A stretch of 64,000 nt of DNA from NCBI GenBank assembly GCA_010645155.1, contig CM021316.1, positions 3,896,165 to 3,960,164 on the forward strand, written 5' to 3'. Positions 44,632-55,699 of this stretch are shown here, one piece after another. How positions within the stretch are numbered: the first letter of the stretch is position 1; each line of letters begins with the position of its first letter. A program made the position numbers and the translations under genes. A model generated the notes under the pieces. It was not told the origin of the DNA and did no database searches. It saw only the letters and a program-made list of their open reading frames with translations. Source of the DNA: Tigriopus japonicus. Lineage: Eukaryota; Arthropoda; Copepoda; Harpacticoida; Harpacticidae.

Positions 44632-46465
44632 AAGTGGTGGCCTCTGGTGGTAGACCTGCACTTCTTTCCGGGCTAAATCCTTCGAGGCTTTGCTCTATTA
44701 GTACATTCAAGTGGGCTCGTTTTACAACAAATTTTATTAAATTTAGGTTGGCTTTTTTGAAATCCAAAAGTTACTTTCACATCTGTAGAAGTCATCTCTC
44801 TTCAAAAGAAATGCTCTAAATTCCTTCAAAAACCGAGGTTTAACTATTTCCAAGTCTTTACTGTCTACCTTGGGTGCAGAGTGCAGACGGTGCAGTCCAC
44901 CATAGACATTCTCTTTTTCCTTTCTTGCAAAAGAGCAGCGGTTCGGCTGGAGGGAAAATGCCCGCACCGTCCACAAGACGTGCCCACACCAACACAAAAG
45001 CGACATGGTGACGAAGTTTAGCTCTGAGAAACCAAATAGGCTATTTTTTTCTCGGGAGGGGCTTTAAGCTTTCAAAAATTATTATTCAGTTATTTTAAAT
45101 TTTGATTAGCCCTATTTAGCCTTTCTTTGGTCATCACAAAAGTGTTTAGCCCCTGTTTTGTTCTGAAGACTTGTGCTTTTAAATTATAGTGAAAAACAAT
45201 GCATCATTATGTTATTACAACATTTTAGTGACAATTTTCCTTCTATTAACACTTTTGAAAATATTACAATATCCTGAATCACTTGTGTGATTAATATTTC
45301 TAAATGAAGAGAGGTTCTGTGTGATTGTTTTTAATTTTCGTTTTCCGCTATGATATTTACGCTAAAGATAAGATACATTACATTAGATTCTACAACGAAG
45401 CATCAAAACTATTTAAGCTTTTTTCGACTTTTTGATGAAAATGCATTCATTACATGCTTGTTTCATTCACAAAAGTTGGTTTGGTTTGGACTAGTGATGT
45501 GTTTCGAACCGGGAGTGCTGCCAGTTTTTACTCGGAAGTTTATCATGGTTGATTAGGGCAGGTTGTATTGAACGTTTTTAAAAAGACCTAAACAGGGACC
45601 AATTTGGCAACACTCGAACTAGTTCGATTTCGAGTTCCATCAGTAGTTATACTTTTGGATTTCGAGTTGGCAGTGCTGCCATATTTTATGGCGTCTCTAG
45701 TTGAGAAGATTAGTTGGGGGTCAACTTTTTGACCTTAAAATCCAAAGTGGCAAAACTCGACCAAAAATCCAACTCGAAACACATCAGTAGTTTGGACACT
45801 GTTTGCTGGTCACACTTGTTAAGAAGGAAAATGAAGACTTGTGCTTTCAAAACGGACGGAAACCTTGGGAAAGCGCCTGAAGCTGATTGGCTTGTCCAGC
45901 CTGTGGAATTAGTCAGTTGAGAACCCTTGGTGGCGGGCCGGGTCGGACGGTGTTTGCACGTTTTTTCAAAACATTGGCCTAAGCGGCCTCCCAAGGAAAT
46001 TGGCCAGCTTGATCGAACATCAGGTCTTGCCTGATAGCCTCAGCATGATCCGTTGCCTCAGCTATCACATTTCTTACTGCCTCCTCTCACTTGAAAAGCT
46101 GACACAAAGTTCCGTACATGCTCGTCCTCTTAATCACTGAGTGTCTGTTGCATTGGTCAGGTGAAAAAGAAATGTAATTTCTGCCGGCCGGTAGATGAGT
46201 GGCCTCATCTGTCAAAGCAGATGTAAGGAGGCTATGTTGGCAGTAGAGCAAATCCAAATATAAAAATGAAGTTAGAATCAAAGAATAGAATGTGAAAGAA
46301 TTCTTCAAAATAAAGAAATGCCTCATTTTAATCATTTGAACGTTTATGTGTCTTAACTTGAACAACATTGCGATCGGCTTCAAAAATATTCTGTCAGGAA
46401 GATTCTCCTTTCACCCTGGCCAAATGACCGGTTCCGCCCGAACAACTTAGGCCAAGAAACGCTAG
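44632..46465. other. insertion within Gypsy gag, content mostly unknown
   Basis: Contains the MITE 45494-45787. Otherwise AT-rich sequence with no recognised gene. Confidence 0.4.
45494..45787. mobile_element. hAT-like MITE, reference copy of GTTTCGAGTTGG family
   Basis: The ends read GTGATGTGTTTCGAACC and AACTCGAAACACATCAG. If the adjacent TA on each side is counted in the element (45492-45789), the flanks GTTTGGAC (45484-45491 and 45790-45797) form an exact 8-bp duplication. Other family members are at 11810, 13981, 24319 and 55700. Confidence 0.85.
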
Positions 46466-47015
46466 GTGGACCCTTGCATGTGTTGGGAGTTAATCTCGAA
46501 GCCCTATAGGCGTACTGCTTTAGACGCTATTAAGGCTTTCGTTGAAGGCGATGATCCATTTTATGTTGAATCTAAGCTCGAATCTTGGGAAAAGAAATTA
46601 GATCAATTCCGAAATGCTGAGGATTTGGTTGTATGCCATACTGCGGCTGATGATAATGACATGGATAAGGATTTGGATGACCATGAGGACGCGTTTGATA
46701 GGGCTAAGCTTAAAGTCCGAGGATTTCGTCAAGATTTTGACCGTGCTAGGGAAGCTAGTTCTTCTGGTGTTTCGGATATTTCACCGAATATTTCTCCTAA
46801 CTCTGGACTTCCCAAACTAAACATCAAACGTCCTCCTGTTTTGGAAGAGGACACAGATTTACGTTCCTTTATCCAATGGTGTCATCTCTGGAACAATTAC
46901 GCGAATTTATTGGCGTTATCCAAGCGGGACAGAACTACCCAAGTATCGTTGTTTTGGGAGTGCTGTAGCCCCGGATTTTTCCAGATCATCCAACATTCCG
47001 AATACCGGCCGAGAA

Positions 47016-48074
47016 GTGGATGAAATTATCCAAATGATACGAGATCATTTGAGGAGTCTTCGGAGTGTGCATCTCGATATGCGAGATCTCCTTCTTGTTA
47101 GGCAACAAGATGGGCAGGATTACACTAGCCTGTGCAATGTTCTCCGAGAACAAGCCGATTTCGCGGATTTAGCCAATATTACTCAGGATAAGTTGTTAAT
47201 AGCTTTATTGCTTCAAGCCATGAAGAGTGAAGACGACAAGATGAAGGTTGTGGAGCGCAACCCGCAATCTTTTGATGAAGCTCGTCATCAAATTCTCGAG
47301 CTGGAGACGTCCCGTCATGGGGCGAAGGGTATGTCGCAGGCTCCTCATCACGTTTTCGCGGCTCGATCCAAGTCCCATTATCGTTCTCAGAAAGATTTCA
47401 AATATGTCAAAAAATCGTCTGATGCTTCTTGCAAGTATTGTGGGCGGTTTGCTCATCCCCGTGAGAAATGTCCAGCTCAAAAGAGCCAATGTCGAACTTG
47501 TAAGCAAAAGGGTCATTGGGATAAAGTATGCAGATCTCGATCCCTTGACACTAAAGTTCGTCAAGAGACCAAACAGTTTTCTTCTTCTCGAGTTGGTTCT
47601 CTTAAACTTCACAAGGCTTCTTCTCACATTTCGAGCACTGTTTCAAACGAGATTGAGATCGGAATTGCACCTGTAGGTTACGGTGGATATCCGATCAGGA
47701 TCACATTTTGTGCTGATACCGGTGCAGACATCTCTGTTATGGGTGTTGATCTCTTCACAAAATCCGGCCTTCGCAAAATTGTGTCTCTCTCGGACAGTTT
47801 GATTGAGGACGTGATTGGCATCAATGGAACATCCATTAAACAAATGGGCATGTTTTCCGCAACTTTATCCATCGGCGATATATCTGCTGAGGAAATTCCG
47901 ATCGTGGTATGTCATGGATTGAGGGACGCTTACCTCAGTCTCGATGCCTGCAAGGCCCTTACGATTATTGATGGGAATTTTCCATCTCCTAAACGTAAAG
48001 CGGCTTCGTTGTTGCTCCCAAATACTTCTCATTCAAAGGCGCTTTTCTGGAATGTGACACTCTCCGTCCAATGA
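47016..48074 (+). pseudogene. Gypsy nucleocapsid and aspartic protease
   Basis: A 352-codon frame. Residues ~139-175 hold two zinc knuckles of the form C-x2-C-x4-H-x4-C (CKYCGRFAHPREKC and CRTCKQKGHWDKVC), the RNA-binding nucleocapsid. At about residue 232 the protease active-site motif CADTGADISVMG appears. Downstream is the flap-like region with IGINGT. The frame shifts just before the end; correct reading resumes in another phase as AFLECDTLRPM. Confidence 0.9.
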
Positions 48075-48441
48075 CTGGCCCTATCGTTGGAGAGCCAATG
48101 GTTATATACCTTAAGGATGATGCTCGACCATTTGCAATCCATGTGGCTCGTCAGTTTCTTTTTGCAAGTGAAAAAATACTTGAAAAAATTCTCGTTAATT
48201 TGGTCAAACAAAGTGTGATCGTACCTGTTGGCGATGTCGCGACAGAGTGGTTCCCAAAGACAATGGTGAACTTCGTCTTTGCGTTGATCTCACTCGTTTG
48301 AATTCCGAGGTGAAGAGGAGCATTCACCCGACAAAAACGCCAACAGAGGCTATTTCTGGATTTTCGCCTCAGGATTCTTTCTTCGCCAAACTCGACCTTG
48401 TCAAAGGGTACTGGCAGATGCCATTGGCAAAGGAATCCTAA
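48071..48441 (+). pseudogene. Gypsy reverse transcriptase, N-terminal part
   Basis: Read in two phases: ARPFAIHVARQFLFASEKIL… to VATEWF, then VVPKDNGELRLCVDLTRLN, the conserved fingers motif with R-x-C-V-D, and SFFAKLDLVKGYWQMPL, the palm motif with the first catalytic Asp. A frameshift lies near 48245 and a TAA at 48439. Confidence 0.88.
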
Positions 48442-48456
48442 CCCCTCACCACATTC

Positions 48457-50031
48457 TTGACCCCATTCGGGAAGTTCATGTTTTTGAGATCGCCCATGGG
48501 ATTTGTGTCGACAGGGGATTCATTTTCATTTCGAGGCGATGTGGCCATGGCCGGATTAAAGGTTCACAAGGTCGTGGATGATATGGCTTGCGGTGAGGAG
48601 ACCTTGCCGAAGTTAGTTCGTACAGTCAGTGATGTCTTGGAGCGCTGCTTGACATTTGGATTGACTGTCAACTCAAAGAAAAGCATTTTGGCATCATCTT
48701 CGATCAATTTCGTGGGATACCACATCAAGAAGGGAACCATTGAAGTGGATTCTTCCAAGGTGGATGCAATCCAAAAATTTCCAATTCCCGCTACTCTCAC
48801 CGACCTCAGATCGTTTTTGGGTTTGGTCAATCAATTGGGCAAATTTCTTCCAAACGTCGCATCTTACACCTCTCAGTTTCGCCCTGTCCTAAAATCCAAG
48901 AATGCTTTCCTCTGGCTACCCGAGCACACAAAGATTTTTGAGGAGACCAATCCCGTACTAGACATGTGCGATCCATCTCTTGAGACGATTCTTCTTACGG
49001 ATGCGTCGAGATTGGGTCTTGGATTCGCCTTGACCCAACTGAAAGATGGAGTTCCGAAACTCATCCAATGCGGATCTCGCTTTCTTAAGGATTGTGAAAG
49101 TCGTTATGCGATGGTCGAACTCGAGACATTGGCGATATATTGGGCCGTGAAAAAGTGCAATTTGTACTTGGCTGGAATCAATTTCCACGTAGTCACGGAT
49201 CATAACCCCCTCGTTTCCATTTTCAATCGTCAGATTCTGTCTGAAATAGAAAACCCTCGTGTTTTAAATTGTAGAACCCGTCTCTTGGGTTATAATTTCG
49301 TCGTCGATTGGAAACAAGGCATTAATCACGCCATACCTGATGCTTTGTCAAGAGCTCCCGTTTCAAAGCCGGACGCGGATTCTGATCCCGATCCACTGGG
49401 AGATCCTCAACCTTTGACAATTGCCTCACTCCGATCTGAGTATCCCGACCTCATTTTGGATGATATCATGGAGTTCGCTAAAACTGATGAAGCGTATTCC
49501 ACGCTCAAGACAGCAATTTTGGCAGACACTGTCAAATGTGCCAAAAGTGGCTACGTTTCACTTTTCAAAAAGGTAGCGTCTGAGTTGTCCGTGGACGAAG
49601 ACGTCGTTCTACGAAATAAACAGATCGTCATTCCACCATCGGCAGTTAAGGAGATACTTAAACGACTCCATACTAGCCATCAGGGTGTGGAAAAGACCAA
49701 GCGGTGGGCTCGTCAAATCGTTTATTGGCCCGGATTTACATCCGATATCGCAAATACTGTGGCCGCTTGCCCACAGTGCATGTTTTTCCGCCTTTCCCAT
49801 CAACCTGAACCCTTGGTCCAATATTTTCCTCCCACCCGACCATTTCAAGTGGTTAGTGCCGATCTCTTCACGTATGGCCAATGTGAATACCTGGTCTACT
49901 CCGATCGTCTTTCCGGATATCCGTTAGTGATCCAATATCGGAATTCACCCAATTCATCCCTGCTGATGAAAGATTTCGCTCGGATGTTTTCGTCATTTGG
50001 AGTGCCCAATGTGTTGCGCATTGAACCCTGA
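48457..50031 (+). pseudogene. Gypsy RT palm, RNase H and integrase N-terminal part
   Basis: 524 codons. The RT catalytic box is HKVVDDMACG (VVDD type, about residue 38). Thumb and connection follow with LRSFLGLVNQLGKFLPNVA. RNase H motifs are LLTDASRLGLGFAL and VELETLAIYWAVKKC, then VVTDHNPL. Integrase begins near residue 385, with the zinc-binding HHCC-type region (H…H…CPQC: LHTSHQG…VAACPQC) and the first catalytic Asp in VSADLF. It stops at 50029-50031 inside a MITE insertion. Confidence 0.9.
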
Positions 50032-50355
50032 ACAAAATTTCAGCTGATTCCACAAAATAAGAGCCTCTTGCGGTCAGATTGAGACATAGTTGCCAGCTAA
50101 TGAGTGTGTTTTAATGCCACTCTTTGGCAAACCGTTCAAGATTTTCTTGAAATCAACATTTCTCCGAAATGTACGATTTTGATAACAAAATGCCATTGCA
50201 AAGAAATGTAAGCATCTAAGGATAAACCTATTTCTCCAAAGTTTTGCCAAAAGTGGCATTAAAAACCACTCTCTAGCTGGGAACTATGTCTCAATACGAC
50301 CGCAAGAGGCGCTTATTTTGTGGAATCAGCTGAAATTTTGATCAAGGTTCTCAAT
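50020..50355. mobile_element. MITE inserted in Gypsy integrase
   Basis: Inverted ends of about 75-85 bp: left TTGAACCCTGAACAAAATTT…CAGCTGATTCCACAAAATAA, right the mirror …TTATTTTGTGGAATCAGCTG. Between is a TGCCA/TGGCA-bearing second inverted pair. It is ~336 bp and non-coding. No clear target duplication; the integrase segment that should carry the second catalytic Asp is missing at the junction. Confidence 0.85.
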
Positions 50356-50991
50356 CGTTCTCTCTTTTTTTAAAGAAGTGGGGAGTTACGTGGATGTCCT
50401 CCTCTCCGTATTACCCTTAGAGCAATGGCCATGCTGAGGTTATGGTCAAGTCGATCAAGCATTTGCTCGCCAAGACGGGTGGAGATTTTCATTCTGAAGA
50501 TTTTGCGGAAGGAATGTTGGAATTCCGGAATACTCCAATGTCAGGTCTTTCACCGGCCCAAAGAGTTTTTGGGAGACCCGTTCGATCCCGGATTCCAATC
50601 CATGATGAACTCCTTCGTGCAGATCCGAACCATGATTTGGACCGTGATGCCAAACGTCAATCCCTTGCCCTAACCCGTAAACACCATTACGATCGTGCAG
50701 CCAAATCGCTGAGCCCGTTGAGCAATGGCAGCGTGGTGCTTGTGCAAAATCCAACCACTAGGCGTTGGGACAGGGAGGCCAAAATTATTAAGTGTTATAA
50801 ACGCCGATATTTACTTGAATTTAAAAAATGGCAAAAAAACATGGCGAAATCGCCGTTTCTTGCGTGCTTCTTTTGTAGATTTGCCAATTGAGTCCAAAAT
50901 ATTGTCAGCTTGTGATGGAGATGCCGAACCACAATTACGCCGAAGCACCCGATCTCATCGCCCACCAAACCGTTTGGGATACCATCGTTGA
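50356..50991 (+). pseudogene. Gypsy integrase, C-terminal part
   Basis: Resumes as FLKKWGVTWMSSSPYYP, then TAG, then SNGHAEVMVKSIKHLL, which contains the catalytic Glu of the DDE triad in NGHAE. It continues through FRNTPMSGLSPAQRVFGRPV. A frameshift near 50825 moves the true reading to the frame ending at 50991 with the basic RRSTRSHRPP tail. Confidence 0.88.
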
Positions 50992-51075
50992 TCTGGAGAT
51001 TTGTCACACAGATTTTATTACATGCATTGTATTTCGTTATTTTCTTTATTGTGTTTAAATCTTGAAAAGAGGAGT

Positions 51076-51213
51076 TGAAATGATTTCATGTACTAGGTTT
51101 GGTGTTCTCTCTTTCTATTCTTCCGGTTCACTTCCAATACCAGTTCCCCGACATTTTACTCCACCTCATCATTCTTCTCTTATTCCTTGTACCGTTCACA
51201 TCACTCAACCAAT
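51076..51213 (+). repeat. Gypsy 3' LTR, truncated
   Basis: Starts TGAAATGATTTCATGTACTA after a polypurine-like AAAAGAGGAG tract. It matches the 5' LTR until ACATCACTCA, then diverges at about 51213. About 55 bp are lost, so the element's right border and target duplication are gone. Confidence 0.88.
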
Positions 51214-51401
51214 GACGCCGTATCAAATAGCTTTTTGACTGATATTGTCTGTTTCAATATGGTTCCTTTGATATTCAAATCTCAGTTGCTAGTCACACTT
51301 CTTAGCCAGGTTGACTAGAATGTGGTAATAATGTCGTGATTTGCCACCTGATTTCAATGTTGATGGGCTTTAGCAAATGGAAATTTCAAATAATAACTGT
51401 G
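51214..51401. other. short spacer
   Basis: About 190 bp between the Gypsy element and the MULE-like element. Nothing recognised. Confidence 0.4.
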
Positions 51402-51411
51402 CACTAACGAG

Positions 51412-54400
51412 TATGAGCCCTATATTTCTAACAAATCTTCGTAAACAAACTTTTTAGCGTTGCCAAAATCTGACATCATCATGCCAGTTTCGAAGGTCAA
51501 ACATACTTGTGAATTAATATGCCCGAAATAAATGTCTCATGTTACAAAAGTAATTTGCAAGTAGGGTCCACGAACACGTTAGGGAGGGGAGGGTGTCATG
51601 TGTAAGCACCAAGAGCAGGGGAAGTGAGACGAATAAGCAGGGAAGAGGTTGTGGATGGGATTACAAAGCTGCTTCAAGAAAATAGCCCAATGACACCCAT
51701 AAGTAAGGTTGATTTGATGAAGGTTGGCTTTGGTCAGTTAGTTTACGTGATTTAGAATAAATAGGGCTATTGACGTTGTATTTTCCCCATTAACAAACAG
51801 TCTAATAACAACAACATAAACTAACCTAACGTTGCCTTGCCTAAACCAAGGATGGCTCAAGCCAGGATTACTTTCAAAATACACACTAGGTCCGATAAGT
51901 ACAATGGAAATTCAACGGAACAATATATTTGTTGCAAAAACCTCACATTTTAGTACAGTGATCGGACCTAGTGTGTATTTTTGAAATCCGTCCTGAAGTA
52001 CAGTGGTTCCTGCCTAAACTTATCAGTCCACTACTGTTGCTTCCTGTGTCCATTACACTGAATTTGTCAGGCTCTTTTAAAACCCACCGAAAAAACAAGG
52101 GAAAGAAAGCATCAGAGGAAAGAGGAATCAATCGAACAAAAGCGATAGAAAAATCATAACGGCGAAAAGATAAAGCTAAAAGACCAAAAGATCAGAAGAC
52201 TCAGTTCAAAGTTCAGGAAATGAAGATTTTCGAGAAATAAACCAAATAAAAAATACACATGAAAAAAAAGAGTCTCTTTTAGTTCGATTTCAACCAAGAA
52301 TTCGACCTACTCCCCGATAAGAAAGCTTTGTTACAAAATTTGAAGCAAAATTTCTTAAATTTTTAATTATATTTGAAAACTTGACATCCAATCGACCTCC
52401 TACAAGTCTTTCTATCTTTGGAATTGATGTTTAATATGCTATCAACCAATTTGGAAAGTTTGGACAACTCAAGGATTTAACCCATTTTTAAGGTGTAATT
52501 TTTTTTTTGCGAAAATGGAAATAAATGGTCAAAATTCTTTGAGCTCTTGAATCGTGTTGGACAGAAGTATCTCAGTTCTTTTTTGTTGGAGATGTTTCTA
52601 AACTAATTCCCTTTCTCCAGGACCGAGTAAAACTTAATTCATGCCATTCAGTTTTTTTACAATGATTTAAAGCAGGGATGTGCAAACCTATTTAGCGGTG
52701 GGCCTAATTGACCGGACCTTTGGCGCTCGCGGGCCACACCATCCAAAACGGCAAAGAATTTCTAGTATAAAATTCTACAATCTACCTACCGTACATATGC
52801 ATAATCAATCTTATATATTTTACTGATCCTCTCGCGGGTCACATTTGACCCGCGGGCCAGGGTTTGCCCACCCCTGATTTAAAGCGATCTAGAACACTAC
52901 ATGAAAAAGGCAATGGACATCAAAGTGACACTTCCTGTTCCAGCAATAAATTCTCACTTATTTGTCTTTACATTACATCCTAAATTAATCCAAACCATCC
53001 TAGAAGCTAGTGAAGGGACACTGGATGCTTGATCATGGAAAACTGTCAACACATTACTGTAATATACGTATAGACTCAAAGTAAAAGAAAGACACGACTT
53101 TCTTGTCAGAGTATATCGTCGTTCTCATTTGTACTTCATTTCTTGTGCACTTTGATTTGTACTTTTACAGCACAATATTTCTACCACCATATTTTTAATA
53201 AGTGAATAGGAGTCGAATACATATTCCTTATCTTATGTATTTATTAAATTTAGAGAAGCACTATAGGTAGAGAGATATCTGAGCTCTCTGAGCTTCAGAA
53301 CCCGACTGAGGAGAGTTCTGAAAACGTTCACTGCGCTGCATCGAACAATATTGTTTTTGTGTTAAAGCCAAAATGAAAACTCATCTAACACAAATGAACT
53401 TGGATGAAAAAAGGATCTTAAATATAGTCTAGGAATAAGTTGGATATTAAACTATTTAGATTAAAATGAAAAAGAAAAAAATAGAAACGATAAGAATAGT
53501 TTGCTCTTCACGAGAAAACACAACAGAACATCTCTTCATACAAGAATCACATTTGATTTGAGAATAATACTACTAAGAAAGACAAAATTCTTACTTTGAA
53601 ACTTTAACTGTAGAAACTACTGACTAATTTATGAAATTAAGTTCATCTAGGAATGTAAGCTATCTTTGTTTTCATAAAAAATCCACAAAGCAACAAGAGG
53701 TTTTTAAGAAGTGTTTGTGCCTTGTTTTTTTTGCCGTTTTGGTTTCTCCAGAAGATCAACCATCAACTCTTTGTTTCTTGGATTCATTCTAACTTGATAT
53801 TTCTACCAAGAGGGTTTACCTTTTGACCTTTCCCTCCGCAATTTACTAACATAGCATAATACTCTTCACTTGGATTTAAATTATCAATAAAACAAATTAA
53901 ATCCTAAATTACAATGAGGCATCCATAGCCATAATTGGCTATGAAATGACATCATACCCAATGGCTTGAGTTTTGGTGAGTAAAGTATCCTTGATTTTAC
54001 TATCTTGTTGGATAAAACTGAAACCTACTTTTGTGGTTATTTTTTTCAAAGTAACACAAAACGCATGATGCTAGCAAACCAAAACAAAATGCACTCCTAG
54101 TGATGTGAATGATGCGTCAGAATAGTCATTCAAACTTTTCATAAAACATTGTGATCAAGGACTTATTAGATGAAATAAAAATTTTGAGCATGGAAAATGA
54201 AGTCTAAAACTTGAAAAAATCCACAAAATACTTTCTGACAGTGCATCTACACCTTTGGCATCACCCTTTGCACTTAGATTTTCAAGGTTTTGATCTTAAT
54301 TTTTAGAGCTTGAAGCCGTTTTAAAGATTATTAAAGATTATTCATTGTTTCTTGCTCCTCCGTGTTTTCTTTCTTTTGGCCTATTTCTTCTTCAATCAGA

Positions 54401-54791
54401 ACCAACCAATCAGAAGAGAGAATCCAAAACGAGATGATCATAACTCTGAGCTTCTTTAAATCATCTTATGTTTAGGAGTCTCTAATGGTTTCAAACGTAT
54501 GTGCCATTTGTCTATTCCTACTTCTCCTTCATTACCATATTCTCTTGAACATTTTCCCAATCTAAGCACTTCCTCGCTGTTTTTCTTCTCTCCATTGCTC
54601 TTGCTGTATGAAGACTCCCTCTGGTAAGTTCGTGGACCCTGCTTGGAAATTACTTTTCTAACAAGAGACATTTATTTCGGGCATATTTATTCACAAGTAT
54701 GTTTGACCTTCGAAACTGGCATGATGATGTCAGATTTGGGCAACACTGAAAAGTTTGTTTACGAAGATTTGTTAGAAATATAGGGCTCATA
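51412..54791. mobile_element. MULE-like element with long TIRs
   Basis: 3380 bp. Terminal inverted repeats of about 164 bp (51412-51575 and 54628-54791) start TATGAGCCCTATATTTCTAA and match at roughly 94% by eye. An exact 10-bp duplication CACTAACGAG flanks it (51402-51411, 54792-54801). TIRs of >100 bp with 9-11 bp duplications characterise Mutator-like elements. The interior has no transposase frame and contains a hAT element (52673-52876). Otherwise I see nothing in 51576-54627. Confidence 0.88.
52673..52876. mobile_element. short hAT-like MITE
   Basis: 204 bp. Ends CAGGGATGTGCAAACC and GGTTTGCCCACCCCTG. Exact 8-bp duplication ATTTAAAG at 52665-52672 and 52877-52884. GCGGGCCAC and GGTCAC motifs lie in the subterminal region. 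It is nested in the MULE-like element. Confidence 0.93.
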
Positions 54792-55160
54792 CACTAACGA
54801 GTTAAATAAAATCTTGCGTTGCAACATAATAACATAAGCAATCGTTAAATTAAATATTCTCCGACAATTTGGAGGATGTAACATAAGTTTTTGTGTTAAT
54901 GAAAAAGATTTCACGTCACACTTTCAGCGGTTCTTCAGGTATTTTTCATTAAAACTCTGAAGCCAACATGTTATGCCAAGTTGTGGAATCGACGAGATGT
55001 TCCTTGATTTGAAATTTATATTGTTTAAGTTTAAAACAACGGAAAAATAAATCTAGATATTTCGTGCCTTCAAACTGAAACCGATCGAACACCAGAGAAA
55101 AAAGCAAAATCCAATTTGAGCAATTTTGGCAACACTTCGCATGTCTCACTTGGTCTCAAG

Positions 55161-55602
55161 TACTGATGGGATTTCCCAAGCTATCAAGCACTTCAATTTT
55201 TCAAGCTGGGCTTGTTTCCATTTCAGCTGCCTCAAGCTAAACCAAGCATTCAAGCCACAGGGCTCAGAGGACCTATGGTAAATAGCAGGGTTGCCAAGCT
55301 ATTTGTTATCCTTTTTGCCTGATCTAAAAATAGAAGCAGAAACTCCTATGCTGTTGCAGAATTTGCCATTTTTTTCCTAGATTTTTCAAGATATATGCCT
55401 TCTTAGGGGCTATATGAAGCATGCTTTGTTAAACTTGAGTGCAAACTATTTTACTCCATTTCCAGTGGCCAACATTGAATTTTAACTGGCAAGCCTGACA
55501 TCGGGTGAAGGTGCTTGAAACTGCTTGCAAGCTTTCAAGCACAGCTGAAAATGTTGCTTGGCCCAAACTCCTCTTCAAGCTGCAGCTTGTGTCCCATCAG
55601 TA
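55161..55602. mobile_element. hAT-like MITE with CAAGC motifs
   Basis: 442 bp with ends TACTGATGGGA and TCCCATCAGTA, and exact 8-bp duplication GTCTCAAG (55153-55160, 55603-55610). The interior repeats CAAGC/GCTTG words. Non-coding. Confidence 0.88.
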
Positions 55603-55699
55603 GTCTCAAGTCGGAATCAAGACCAGCGAGACTTTCATTGTATTGGTCTGGTCTCATACTCTATGATACATTGCTGGTATCAGCCCCATCAGTAATGTA

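Larger units (their letters stand above)
46466..50991 (+). pseudogene. Gypsy gag-pol, multiply frameshifted
   Basis: Gag at about 46480-47650, then protease, RT, RNase H and integrase to the typical polyprotein end RRSTRSHRPPNRLGYHR at 50991. Lesions: frame change near 47015, near 48035, and near 48245; TAA at 48439-48441; integrase interrupted by a MITE at 50020-50355 with loss of the second catalytic Asp region; TAG at about 50412 (YYP*SNGHAE); frameshift near 50825. The lesions show an old, non-functional copy. Confidence 0.9.
41317..51213 (+). mobile_element. Ty3/Gypsy LTR retrotransposon with nested insertions
   Basis: 5' LTR, tRNA-Ser-type primer site, gag, protease, RT, RNase H, integrase and a truncated 3' LTR occur in order on plus. 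Nested in it are a hAT element (41815-44482, holding CAGG copy B), an insertion between about 44632 and 46480 (with a MITE at 45494) and a MITE in integrase (50020-50355). There are several frameshifts and stops, so the copy is dead. No env is seen. Total Gypsy sequence without insertions is roughly 5 kb. Confidence 0.92.

Noticed and set aside
44264..44661. VSKSVQKCPK / FGHFWTLLDT repeat ORFs
   Set aside because: Translations of the GTGTCCAAAA subterminal array of the hAT element.
45492..45789. TA-target mariner-type MITE interpretation
   Set aside because: TA occurs at both ends, but including it in the element reveals an exact 8-bp duplication GTTTGGAC, so a hAT-like origin fits better.
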